Source: Ascidia mentula | Lineage: Eukaryota; Chordata; Ascidiacea; Phlebobranchia; Ascidiidae | Assembly (NCBI GenBank): GCA_947561715.1 | Contig: OX387202.1 | Location: 11,979,001 to 12,043,000, forward strand | Direction of reading: 5' to 3' | Length of the DNA stretch: 64,000 nucleotides | In this document: one piece after another, positions 1 through 15,299 of the stretch | Position numbering within the stretch: position 1 is the stretch's first letter | How the letters are laid out: every line of letters begins with the position of its first letter | Notes under the pieces: generated by a model | Databases searched by the model: none | What the model was told of the DNA's origin: nothing | What the model saw: only the letters and a program-made list of their open reading frames with translations | Position numbers and translations under genes: made by a program

Positions 1-49
1 AAATTTTTTTTAAATTATGAAAAATGGTATTATTGCCAAGTTTTGTTGA

Positions 50-3264
<3,215 letters not shown>

Positions 3265-4055
3265 AAACCAAATGTCAAGCACTTGTCAACAGATAACTCA
3301 AACAGACTATCTTCAATGTTTCTTGCAGGCGATGCAAATTGTCCCCAAGCAATTGTTAGACTTTAGTACTGACTTTTACCGAGTTGTTTCAATTTTTCAT
3401 AGTTTTGTGCTTTTATTGTTTTTGTGCCAGTTCCTCAAAAGAAAATGCGTCACCGACAAATTTAAATTTTTTCAGCATTCATTTGGTATTGTTGTGAAGC
3501 CAAATGGATTTGTTCATATTCACCAAATACTTCATTTCTCTCATTTAGGTGCAGCTTCATCCTATACGTAGTGTATTGGGATTAAACCTATTTTTGGCGC
3601 CATGTCCTCACCCCCAAAAAAATTTTTTGTAAATACCCCGAGGTTAAGATCTCCTGCAGTTCGTGTTCCCCGTCATTTGAACGTTGTCGTACGATTTTTA
3701 CCCAAGAATGGACGTACGCCTATGGTGTAGGTTGTTTTGAAGTTTTAGATCTGTGCATACGTTGTATAATGACCTAAATAAAAATTGCGCAAAAAATCTA
3801 GCGCATTGTGTTTTTTGCATATCGACGCGATTTTGTCAGAAAAATTGGATACGTTCTACGTATCAGCAAATGACGGTTTTGCTGTAGTAATGCATTGACT
3901 TACGACGGCATTAAGATTCGATTTTCTAAAAGGCAGGTATTACAATAACAGGAAATTATGTTGTTTAGGGCTCCCGTGACCTCAACAGTACATCTTACAA
4001 CGATTGCATGTAACATATAGCTGCGTTGTCTGGTTTGTTGGTATAGAGATCTTCC
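3265..4055 (+). other. PP1 3' UTR and intergenic spacer
   Basis: After the PP1 stop the sequence carries a likely 3' UTR of about 520 bases ending near AATAAA at 3777-3782. Open frames here (for example 3272-3571) have no domain and sit inside the UTR. Nothing else recognisable is seen before the SINE. Confidence 0.6.
3777..3782 (+). terminator. Polyadenylation signal of the PP1 gene
   Basis: Canonical AATAAA about 510 bases after the PP1 stop codon, the first clear signal downstream. Cleavage would be expected some 10-30 bases later. Confidence 0.55.
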
Positions 4056-4305
4056 GAGCACCCGTACCTTAGTTGGTAGAGCTTTGGACCTGGTTAGGGT
4101 CGAAAGTTCAGATCTCACCGGGAGCTTTGATGCTTCAGATCTTGCTCCGACTTGTCAGGAAAAAGTAGGAAACCCGACTAGGCTGTCATGCCATGTCTAA
4201 GCCTGTAAATCTAGTGATATCGATACGATAGCTGTTATCGTTTAAGTAAGGACATCCGCAGTGGGGCGATCCCGCCAATCATGTGATTACATGAAACTTT
4301 GCTAA
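4056..4305 (+). repeat. tRNA-derived SINE (copy 1)
   Basis: The left part looks like a decayed tRNA gene with an internal pol III promoter. An A-box-like TACCTTAGTTGG at 4065-4076 differs from the consensus at one position, and a weaker B-box-like GTTCAGATCTC follows at about 4105-4115. A non-tRNA body and tail run from about 4201 to 4300. That tail recurs in the same orientation at 46272-46370, including CGATACGATAGCTG and GGGGCGATCC, which shows this is a dispersed element rather than a working tRNA gene. Both ends are estimates and no clear target-site duplication was found. Confidence 0.65.
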
Positions 4306-4904
4306 CTTAAGATATTGCCAAATTTATAGATCAATGAAGTCACACGTAAATAATATACGGGAGATACCAAACCTTTGAAGTAAATGAAACCAGACTCCGG
4401 ACACAATTTTAGTGAAAAGGCCAGGAAAACCACTATTGTTTCAAGAATTTTAATAATTTGAACTGCGTAACAACCCTATTGACAAGTAATTTTCGTTGTT
4501 TGCAATGCAAGACAAGCTCGTGTTGATAAAAATAAACCAAACGAAAACTTCCGATTGAGTTCAACGGTGCGTGACTTGGCGAAGTATTTAATTTTTCTAA
4601 TCAACATCAGTATATGACATAAATACTAGCAGATGTACCGTCTGGCATAGACAAAGCACGGTTTCGTTTGTTCTGGTGCGACCGTAGAATGTTGTAGTTT
4701 TAGTATTCTGTGATGGGACAACAAAACTGCCGGTAAATAATTCATGCGGAACCAGGGTATACTTCTGGTCCCTGCACTCACTTTCCAAAAAGCGGACCAA
4801 TCATCCCATATGTATGTGATTTGTTGGAGAAACGTTACTGTGTTGTGTGCATACGCTTTTACCTAACTTGCTATCTGTTGCTTCAGATTCAGTGGTTTTC
4901 CAAA
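4306..4904. other. Intergenic region upstream of TMEM208
   Basis: No gene is seen. The 3' end holds a pyrimidine-rich splice-acceptor-like tract ending in TTGCTTCAG at 4886, followed by 18 bases and the TMEM208 start codon. This could be the acceptor of an unseen leader exon or a spliced-leader site. Confidence 0.4.
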
Positions 4905-5899
4905 ATGCCGGTAAGGCTTTGTGACGACATCTTTTGAAACTTCTTTCTTTGGCTGCTAAAAACTGTGACTGCCTAACTTGTTTATATATATATATATATT
5001 TTTGCTAATGGTTTTTGAAAGCCCGCCTTATATTAAAATGATAAGTATGATATTACTTGTGGGTTGTAGGCAAAAGGAAAACAGGGGACGAAGGGAGCAA
5101 AACAAATTAAGCAGGAAAATCAACAAACACTGCAATTTTACGCATCAATTGTAATTGGTGTCAACGTAAGTACAAGTTGTTGGGAACATAAGACTCATTG
5201 CAATTAGATTTTATGCAATTTTTTGTATAAATATTTTCCACAGGTGTTTCAATTCATTGTGCAGTTTGCTTCACATTATGATATTTTTCAAGGAAAAAAT
5301 GTGGTAAGTTTTGGAATAACAATTTGAGGCAATAGCAAACATGAAACATACTAAGTTATTTTTTTTACAACTGCCCCTAATTTGCTTTTACAAATTCCAC
5401 TACCATGTATTGTTTTACATTTCAACATTATTTCATATGCTTACAAAGTGTGTTATGTAGGCGTTTTTCATTTTTTCATCAGTCATTTATGCAATATGCG
5501 CTAAGACCATGACCTCAATGGCTTCGAGTGGTCTGGACTTAAACATGGAGTCAGGAATGTGCGAGTAAGTACCGTTACAACACCTTTGTTAGACTTAGGC
5601 CACTCAATAATAAAAAAACAACTTACATTGCAGACATGTGAAAGATATCTTGATTGTTACTGCCCTATGTCAAATTACAAGTTGCTACTCATTTTACTGT
5701 TGGCTTTTATGGTTGGTGGTAAGTGATAAAATATCAATAAAAACCAAATGTAGCTTGTCTTCAATAAAGCTGTGATGCACAGATACCAGCGGTGGCGCTA
5801 CAAAAAATTTGGGTAAACATTTTGTCACCATGGATATTCCAGGAGCCGGCGGAGTTAACAGAGAAACAGAAGAAAAAACTGGAAAAGAAAAGAAGATAG
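4905..5899 (+). CDS. TMEM208: Transmembrane protein 208 (TMEM208 / SND3 family)
   Basis: Six exons: 4905-4910, 5070-5165, 5244-5303, 5461-5564, 5634-5718 and 5783-5899. They total 468 bases and give 155 residues from ATG to TAG, close to the ~170 of the human protein. TMEM208 is an ER membrane protein related to yeast Snd3, which takes part in the SRP-independent route that targets proteins to the ER. The translation starts MPAKGKQGTKGAKQIKQEN, has hydrophobic segments at about residues 25-44 and 55-70, a third hydrophobic stretch around 98-125, and ends in the Lys-rich tail TEKQKKKLEKKRR typical of the family. Exon 1 codes only Met-Pro. All introns are short (78-159 bases) with GT-AG ends. 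A polyadenylation signal lies at 6194-6199. Confidence 0.92.
4983..4998. repeat. (TA)8 microsatellite in TMEM208 intron 1
   Basis: A perfect run of eight TA units lies within the first intron of TMEM208. It is a simple repeat with no further role visible. Confidence 0.8.
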
Positions 5900-6193
5900 C
5901 TTTGAAAACAATCATGTTTTTATTTTATCTAGTAAAAGTGCCTAGGTGTAATTTTATTTGCTGATTTGTTTTTCTGTGTGAAAGTAGGATATTTTCAATT
6001 GCAAAAGAATTCAAAATCCTGCAGTAATAGTGCTTTGTTGATTTTAATGAAAAGGGGGTTAACGATTTGGGTTTCAGCAAAAGAAGTTGTTGCATTTAAC
6101 TTGCTGTTTTGAGTGGCTGTGTTTAAGAACTTACTTGATTAAATGTTGTGCTGTACTGTTTGTTTCAATTAAGATCGGTACTTGCGAGTTTAA

Positions 6194-6199
6194 AATAAA
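6194..6199 (+). terminator. Polyadenylation signal of TMEM208
   Basis: Canonical AATAAA about 295 bases after the TMEM208 stop codon. Confidence 0.5.
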
Positions 6200-9100
6200 G
6201 GTGGCGAGCACTGAACTTGTGTAATGCTGAGTTTGGCAAAGAACAGAAAGTTACCTACGAGAAGCAGAAATAAAATTTCTGTGTTGAAACATCACATATT
6301 TAATGGGACTTTTAATGAAAGAGAAAATATCTAGCAAAATAAACTAATTTAATGAATTACCATTTGTTTGGATCGAAAATTGGATTTGTAAATGTGGATG
6401 AGAGACACCATACGTATTGCATGGTTCCTACGGCATAAATCACAGACTTTAATATTTATATATATGTATCGCTGGAGTAGTTACGCTTTTTGCGATCAGT
6501 GGCAAATCTGCCAGAACTTCTTTGAAGACTAAACCTATGCTTAAAATCACATATGGCAAATCGTCAAGAAAAAAAACAACAGTAAGTAAATGGTATATAT
6601 GTCATCATAATCATACCTGTCATGTAAGAAACACTGAGTGACCTCCTCAGCAGGGGTTGATCGTCGTTATCCTGATCTCCAAAAAGCGGATTGTGGTTAC
6701 GCCGACCGAACTCTGCCACGGTGTCAGTCGATGTCGTCTGATTTTTTGCAACGTACATAAAATTCACTTTTGTTCATGCAAACTTGCTGAACTTCAGAAA
6801 AATGCAAGCAATGATTTTAAAAGTTAATTTAAATCATTGAAGCAAGGAAATAAGGTAGTGCATCAAATAATCTTTTTACCCCGTTGTAGCAATTTGTATA
6901 GGCCTACCACCGACAACATAATATTGGAAAGTCAAACTTGTCCATATCCAAGCGTTTTGGACATTTTCAAATACTCTTTTCCAAACGCAGGACAAACCAC
7001 CGCACAGGGGCGCCTGACTCTTTTTATTGCTGACGCGTATTCGCCATATGCTGAAATCATTCGCGTAAAACAAAATAATATCTATGGAGCGGAAATTAAG
7101 GATGTCTTTCAGTGTTTTTTTTTTAAATATTCAGTTGATTGATTTTAATCACCAAACTTAGGTTCCGTTGCATGTAAGAGGATTTATTTTTTCGAGGACC
7201 TCCAAATATGCTTTGTTTCGCATCATTTAGATTGCATGCGCCCCCGTCGAGGACGACTGCACTGAATACACAAATTCCTATTCCCAATTTAGTTTTTGAG
7301 TGCAGTTAGGTTAGGTGCAAAATGCTAGACGCGTAATATAGGACACTCAATAGAAAAGCCAAATCTGTAAGATGTTGCTGATTGTCAGTATGATATATCA
7401 AATGACTTTGAGATTGACTGTATGAAATATACTCACCAACAGACTTAAAGTGTAAAACTAAATTTTCTCGAGTGTGTGTTTAAAAACTAATTACTTCTCT
7501 CCTATACAGATTGGTTTAAGATTAGTTGCATATAATCAAATATACGTTTGTGAAGATCAGCTAAATCTTCTGGCGTATAGGTAAGACTGAAAACTCACGC
7601 AAAGTCTATAGTTTGTTGCCTTGTTTGCAATCAGTTGCTTAAAATCTTTGCTGATTAAAAACTTACCGAATGGATAAACCAGCTTTTCTTTAGCATTAAG
7701 AATGAAATTACACGGAAAAGAGATTAACAAAGACATATCGCAGAATAGATTCTAATGAAAACATTGGACGTTTTCGGGGCGTCGATATAAAATAACTCGT
7801 TGGCTATACACTTACTTGGTATAACCAGCAACGTGTGACATTTAAGCACGTCAGTGGTTCTTGAACTCAACGCACTTGCGACGCACCATTCGTAAATCTA
7901 TCAGCAAAATTTGTCTCATGATGTTTACAATTTTTTAGTCGCAGAAGGTGGACCTAACTGTTTATTTGTCTCCATTTTGTGAAAGAGGCGATTTTGGTTG
8001 CAAATGTAGGCTCCCCAACGCCATAGGAAATTCGCATCGACGCACTGAGCGTCGCGACACAGTGTTTGATAACGGGTGGAACGCATACAAATGAACAGAC
8101 TATTGCCATGTGAAAAACGGGGCTGTGCTTCTTAGTAACGCTACGATTCTGAAAAGTGAAAAGTTCCGCCTGTTTTCATGGGCTACGGGAACAGGATACT
8201 CGTGAATATACAAAGCAGCGTTACCATATCACCCTGTAACTGAACAACAATTGCGACAGTGACAACAATATTTTTCCGCAAACGCCGTTTTGCAAAGTTT
8301 GCATTAGGTCTGGAGGACAAAGGTTCTTGTCGGTCGTTGACCCCACTGCCAGGCAACAACTATTCCCCTTGTCCTAAGTATCTGTTTACGGCAGCCAATT
8401 GGACTGTTGTTGTTCTTGTTGTAGAACTGGTTTTGGATTTTTTTTTCGTTTTGGGATTTTTGAAAGAGGCATAGGGTACTAAACGGAAGTTTTGCAAACT
8501 GATACACCATTGAATTCGTTTGTTTAGTTTAATCTATCATTTATTATGTGAAGACATTTATCAAATGACGATTATTTCGCGGTTTAACAAGTAACGTATA
8601 AAAAGGAAGAATCATAAGTTTCAACGAGCGGGAAAAAACGAACATTTTGTGTAAATACACCAGCAACTCTTGTAGTAATCCGCTTAAAAGATAGATGACC
8701 TGCTGTTGCACCCGAAGTGCCAGATGCATGGGCTTGCTGTTCTTTTGTCCAATGCGTGCGAACGATGCAGAGGCAATTGTATGACGCCGAGGGCAATGGA
8801 CGTTTTGCAAGCCGACATGTGTTGTGATACAAACAGCTCGTGCGAGTAACGCAGATTTAAGGTTAGTTGGTTTGTGTGTGTGTACATGTAGGTCAGGTTG
8901 TTGCTGTTGTGCAAGGTGCTGGTGATAAATGTGTATTTCGCAGAACAGTGCACTATTGAGTTCCACTTGCAAAATGTTCTGTGTTTAATAGGTTTAGAAC
9001 GAGATAACCCAAGCAATTGCAACCCAACCGAGTAGCCCCCGATTGGCGTAACCCTATCTTGTGTTGCGTGGCTGCCATCAAAATAGGTGGTAGGAACGTG

Positions 9101-9746
9101 TGATGTGATAACGTAACGCGTTAACCATTGTGCGAGGCGCGAACATTTTGCCCAATATCCGCCTGCTTTTCAGGAATTGACATGAATAAAATGAATCACT
9201 CAGAGCCGCATCCATTCAGGGCCGCATTGCACACGTGGTATGCCATATAAACTAATACCGCAATTACTACAGTGCACATTACGTGTTTCGCTTTGGTAGC
9301 TGTCAGTGGATATAGATTGAAAAACTATGCTGGTACGATGCAGGGAATACAAGCTAAGAATAAAACGACAAGGAGTAAAGTATGAGGGTAGATATATCAT
9401 ATATAAACAAAGAAAGTCTTACTGTGTTTTGTCGGCGCAATGTTCGTCATCGGCACCAACTTATCAGGGAAACAGTTGTGCTGATACGACCGTTGATACT
9501 TCGCGAAGTGCGCATAAACGGAGAGTTTACTAAGCCATAGATTACTGAATACAGTTTTGTAGACATCATCAATTATATTGGGATATCTGTGTTGATGCAT
9601 TGTTGTTTGGTAAACAGAAGCTTAAGTTCGTGTGCCAAGTGTAATTGAACTTATGTTAGTTCACTAAATCATATTTCCTTTGCTCGGGTGCCATCATGAT
9701 TTGCCGCTGTAGTTGGGTAGCACACAGCATATGAACAAACATTTAA
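6200..9746. other. Gene-poor intergenic region
   Basis: About 3.5 kb with only short, overlapping open frames on both strands, none showing a domain, a sensible splice pattern or a bias toward one frame. Around 8544-9022 three overlapping minus-strand frames are open together, which points to base composition rather than coding. No RNA gene or repeat was recognised. Confidence 0.45.
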
Positions 9747-9779
9747 ATGCATTTTTGCTTCAGAAACATATCAGGCATG

Positions 9780-10100
9780 TCAAATTCTGACCGCAAATTT
9801 TGCACGGTTACGTTCTCCTTAACCGCTCACCAACTGTTCAGCATGGTGGGCGTTTCCATATCTCCGTTTGGTGGTAAACCGATATCCCAATCCTTTCCTT
9901 TTCGCATCCACTATGTGGATATAGGAAATTGTGGTGTCACCGTTCATCATCGGTACAACACTGTGCCACGCGTTATCACTTATTATCGGCCTGGAGATAC
10001 TTGTAAGTTGAGGGTTCCTGTGTTTGGAGTTTTGGTTCAGGCTGTTGCTGGGTCACCGTTTAGACAATCACATGTTAAGAGTCTTTTTGTGTCTCCATAA
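9780..10100 (+). CDS. ORF with filamin-repeat-like motifs (possible last exon)
   Basis: An acceptor-like TTTTTGCTTCAG ends at about 9762 and is followed by an open frame of just over 100 codons ending in TAA at 10100. Two stretches resemble the closing strands of filamin/ABP280-type repeats: GGKPISQSFPFRIHYV and, later, VLVQAVAGSPFRQSHVKS. In that family the pattern G-x-P-x-x-x-S-P-F marks the end of each immunoglobulin-like repeat, found in filamins and some TRIM proteins. No other exon could be tied to it, so it may be a last exon, a gene fragment or chance. Function is not assigned. Confidence 0.25.
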   Translation, partial: SNSDRKFCTVTFSLTAHQLFSMVGVSISPFGGKPISQSFPFRIHYVDIGNCGVTVHHRYNTVPRVITYYRPGDTCKLRVPVFGVLVQAVAGSPFRQSHVKSLFVSP

Positions 10101-13100
10101 ATTTGTGAAACGTAATGTTATTTATTTTTTCGTGGTTTTAATTGGCGCAACAGCGCTGGTGATTATGATCAATGTACAGGAGTAACATCTTCGAAATTGT
10201 TGTGTAAAATCCCTCCGAAAACGATTTGGAAAAAAATCTTCAAGAAATATAACTCGCAGCTCAATTTTACAGCATGTTTTGCCTTAAATTATGATTAAAC
10301 ATAAGAGTTTTGTGTGACCGACTCTTGTCAATAAGAACTATGGTTGCACTTTTTATATGGGTCACTTGGGCTCATTTACATATTTGGTTCCAGGTGGTCC
10401 CAGTATAGCATATTTCGTCCCCGTTGAAACGAGCCTATATATGGGTTGTATGCAGCAATCCCTGCTGCGATTTCGAAACATTCCTTAAAACCGAGCATTA
10501 TGTAAAGTTGAAAAAAATCTTACATAATTCGTTCCATTCGACAAGCGTGCGCAATACAAACCCACAGGCGCACTGGCGACTTGCCGCAGCAGCATTAATA
10601 TTTATTTTGAGCTGGGCCACGGGACGCAACATGCGGACGTTACGCAACCATGAGTCGCGTAAACAGTTTGTAAAATTTTGCCGCTAAAACAGCTCCCCGT
10701 GTTGAAATTCTCCCAAAACTTCTGTATGTTGTAGCAAGCTGCTTCGGCACATTTTCTAGTGCGAATGTAAACGAAATCTCTTCGTCGTCTTCTTGGTCTA
10801 CTTCTAAATACTTTTGTCGTGTGAAACACCTTCTCTAAACTAGCTACTTCCAGGAAGACCAATGTTACCTTTAGTTTCCTTTCTGATGGTTTTAGAAACC
10901 GTCCTTTAGTTGTGCGACTTAGTGCTTTAAGTTGGTAGTTTCGCCTGTTATTTTGGCATAGAATAGAATTCTGCTCAAAAGGTATTTGTCTTGCGTTATT
11001 GCGCATAGAATTTTGATGTTACTGCCCCCGTTGTTGCGTTAACCAAGAATTTTGTACTCGTGCCTTTGCAATGCGTGCTGTATAATCCACATGTTTAGCG
11101 GAACTTGTACCTTATGCAAAGATTATCGATGTTTGATGCTAATTATTTTGTAACCGACCACATATGATGACAAACCAATGCATTTAAAGCGGGTCACTAC
11201 AAACCTTTTATTTTTTATATAATTAAACCAGGTCACAAAAAAACGTACTATTGCAGTCGTTTGTAGTCCGAACCATTGGCATTACGCACAATGACAACAT
11301 ACTGTAGTGGAGCAAGCGTGAGGTCTCTAAAGGCCATGACATTTCTCGCTTCGAAGCCACTCTAAGACGTAACAATATACCACAATGGAAGACGTATGAG
11401 CCGTTAAATAAAACACCATCTACGCTGCAGAGTTGTTTGGGGGATTTTGGTTTCGCTGAGTGCACATGAAAAGGGTTAAACCTTTCTAGGGCATTGTATA
11501 GAATCACGATTTACGTATATTGCGGTATTGAAGGACAGAATCGTTGCTCCCTGAGCGCTTCGATGGGCACATTTTAACTGTTGGAAGGTCAAATGCGCCG
11601 ACTTTTTCCTGGCTTAAAGTGTTATAAGCAACATACCATGCTTCACGCAGCAGTGACTGTGCAACGATCCCTAACATTCAACGAAATCTATTACTGGGTA
11701 TCACTGGGCGTCAGAACTGAGGCAATCAATTTGTACTGCTGTGACAGGCAGGAAAAGCCAATAATGTTGCGGTTATGGTGTCATGTCGAAGACCGTTACA
11801 GCGACTTGCAAAACAACATGTGACACGGTTCTCGTATTGCTTATGGATTTTGTTCTTGTGGCAGCTTGTGGTTGCATTGTCGTTATCAGTCGGTAATATA
11901 TGGGCAAATTACTTCGTAAACTAAACTAACCGAACTTGCGATTATTTTTTTGCGGTTGCAAATAGTCGGTTAAATTCTAATTAAACGACAAGCGCGTGTT
12001 TGCCAAATTTAAATTGTTGAAACGTTAAAGTTTTTACCAATCATTACAATGCACCTACAAAATGTGGTACCTTCGTTTAGTGACATATTGCTATTCCACT
12101 TGATTTAGTTGGTGAGCTCCTATGGGAAATTCATCAGAGAGTTAAATGAAATGTGGAATGTTAAACATGGGAATGCAACAGGCACAGCGTTGGTCTATCA
12201 ATAGAACCTTTACACATGTTTTTGTCAAATCCATCCGGATCAGCTAGTTCACGGAAATACACAAGAAAATAACTTTTCTCCGTTTTAAGACACAACTTTG
12301 TCTCAAAGCCAGTTGAAGCCGAGTTACGTTTAGGTCGTTCGTTTCTCATTACACAAACCAATTTATCTTACACCATATGCAAATAAGTCATCCTTTTGAG
12401 AGGAAGGCAACAATTTATCGTTACAAATACGAGGAGGGTGGGCTTGATATCTTTATTCAAACATGTCATTGATAGAAAAAAATCATTGTGTGGCATAACT
12501 GGTAAAGTGTCATTCCATGCTACTAATTGTTTGTTCAATAAAATGCATTTAGACGCAAATGATCGTTGATGGTAATTTGTGCGATGACAGTTTTGTCTTT
12601 CTAATGTTGTTGATTTTGAAAACTCATTTGGGCAAAAAGTTGTGATTTATTTAATTGAGATGTCTAGCGCAAAAGTAGGTCAATTTTTAGTTTTCGAGTT
12701 GTCGTCCAAACGCGAAATCTCATTAGGTTTGCGAGGAGGCGCGTAAAACAATTCAAATCAATCCTGATCATAAAAAAAAAAAACAGTTTTAAGATGAAAT
12801 TTCGTGTTCAAATATCAGTGTTGGGATGTTCTATCCACAAAAGCGGTGACAATTTACACAATACGTTAATAGGGGCCAAGAGTGACGATTGAGAGCCGCT
12901 GTTAAGAAGTTGAATGGTGTTATAAATACCATTTTTTATCGTAAACATATACTCGTTGTATAAAATAAATCTTGGCTACAAAATTGACTAAACGTGTTTT
13001 TGAATGCATCCTCGTGATCATGGCGTACAGTTCGAAAAATGTAAGTTAGAATAAAAACTCTCGAATGATGTAAACTAAATAAAAGGTTCGTGCGTACAAG

Positions 13101-15299
13101 TGTTCTTTCTTCATGTTTGACATTTATCCTTCTCCTGGGGAGCCGTAAAATTATAATACAGACGCAGAAATGTTTTTTTTTACAAGTTTTTCGTTTTCTT
13201 GTTCTTGTCATCCCTATTTGGCTCTTTGTGTGTTTTGTTTTATTTCCCTTGTGCTTAATGAACAACATATGACAAATGACTTACGACAGACTCATCTCTT
13301 TACAAACGCTTCGGTTGTTCCTTTTGGCAAGACCGTGTTCTTCATGTTAAAAAACTTCAACAAGTTCGGGAATTATCGCCGCGTCGCGATTTACGTAATG
13401 GCGATTGGGCGTTGTGTAACTCCCGGAACTTACGCTCGAAGAGAGGGAATGTGTGCGGGACGCTTTTCAGAGAAAGACCCACTAAGCCGGGGCCTTTAAT
13501 GCCAAGGTTTCTCGCTTTCACAGAAATCCGCTCCTTAAAGGTTACCAACGGCACGGCGAGGTGAGATTTTGCGCCGCGCGGAAACGGTGTGCGCTCGGCG
13601 GCACGATTTGCCGTCCCAGCTCAGCCTATAACTCGAGTGCGGATTTTTTGCTCGAAATCTTGCCTCCGGGCAATGCGTTATGTAACGAAGAAATTGACGC
13701 ACAGGACCGGCGCGCCATTCCACTTTTGAGCATGTGTGTTTGGTCTGTCGTATGCCTAGCAAGGGGGCCATTATCTCACCCTTGCGGAGTTTTTGGTGTG
13801 AACAAGGATTTTTGAGGGAGTGTGGGCAGTGATTAGGAGAAACTAGAGAAGTAACTGGCGGTTGAGCTGTGGAAAGGGCATGTTTCTGTGTGTAAAAGTG
13901 TTACGTAACCTCAATGGATGAAGGTTATGTAACTAGCGAGAATGAAAGAATAAGCGTTGGTTATCAGTATTGTGTTCGTGGTGTAACTTGTCAGCTCAGT
14001 GCGAACTGTGAATACTTTCACACAAACTTGTGTTACAAATTCAGTACATATGCATGTAAATGTTGGTGGAATTAAATGTATTTCCAATTGACTTTGTTTC
14101 AAATTGAGGTGTACCCTTATAAAAATTGCCTGCTTTGATGTCCTTTAAAGTTGATTGATTTTCCCACAACTTGGATGCTTATGACGATTGACATTTTATT
14201 AGTCAGAAATGCAGCATTATTGTTTGATAAGAACCTCATCCGTGACGTAGAATTGCGTGATGGCGTTGCCAGCATTCGAGTCATTTTCCGCTACCGGTCA
14301 ATGAGATTACGTAAAGCCACCAACCCGAAAGCAACAAAATCTAACGTTTCCGAAACACACCGCAGCAGCAATGGCTGCTGTGTGGTAGCTGTTTGGTTGG
14401 TTGCCGTAAGGTGAAGAGCGCTTAGCTTGCTGGAAACTTGAGATGCTGAACAGTAAGCAGGCATATTTTGTGTTTTTCGGTTTGGTAGTTTACATGTTTT
14501 GGTAAATTGCTCTGAAAGGTAATGAGATTTTCTGAAACTATGTCGACAAAAAGTGTATATGTTCGGTTTGTGCAGCAAAAGCGAAGAAGATATTATACGC
14601 ACGATCTAACTTACAACTTTTGTCAACTGACAACCCGTTGCAAGTCAGTTTTCGTTTGCAGCAAAAAATAGTATCTGTATTTGCGCGAAAAAATGTAGTT
14701 TGGTCGTTAATTATGTGCAGTGGTACATTTAATTGCTATCAAGCAGGTACGCAGTGCTGTCGGGAGCTGCAACCGGACGCAGTTGACTCAAAAAGCAGCA
14801 ATCGACCACCTACGGGGTTTCCTGTAGAAGAAGATCCTTCCCCAATATAGCAAGACGAGACGCACAGCGTGTGGCAATTGTTTGGAAGTTGCAGGTCTTT
14901 ATGGTCAACAGGCATCATGAATAACAGCTTTTAAATACGCCCGCCACTGGTTGTTAAACTTGGCAAAAGTGTTCGTAGTTGTATCCGCATCGAGGAGTTT
15001 ATTCTGGTATTTTGCTTCGATAAAAATTGCATGCGCATGTATAATTGATGAGACTGCCGCTGGCAGGCTGTTATCAGATTTATATAGCTGTTTTGAACAT
15101 CCAAACTATTTATACACAGCAGATATTTATACCTTAAGGATGAGACCAGTTTAGAATATGCTAACGAGATTGAAATAAAGTTTTACGGCAATCCTCAAGC
15201 TAACAATTACTATATGTGAAGTTTACAACATGCTTTTAGCTTTCAACACGAATTATCTTCCAAAGCGGAAACGCTGCATTTGTTAAAGTATGTCAACAG
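10101..15299. other. Gene-poor intergenic region
   Basis: About 5.2 kb with scattered short open frames on both strands (for example 10602-11006 minus and 13170-13499 plus) that lack domains and overlap one another. A CpG-rich patch lies at about 13550-13760. No repeats or RNA genes were recognised. Confidence 0.4.

Noticed and set aside
4056-4130. Possible functional tRNA gene
   Set aside because: A- and B-box-like motifs are present, but no full cloverleaf could be drawn, and the sequence continues into a tail shared with 46.3 kb, so it is a SINE.
8544-9022. Minus-strand ORFs up to 142 codons
   Set aside because: Three overlapping minus frames are open at once, none has a domain or splice partner, and the composition is not coding-like.
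10602-11006. Minus-strand ORF of 134 codons, Arg-rich
   Set aside because: No domain, no frame preference and no splice context; likely chance.
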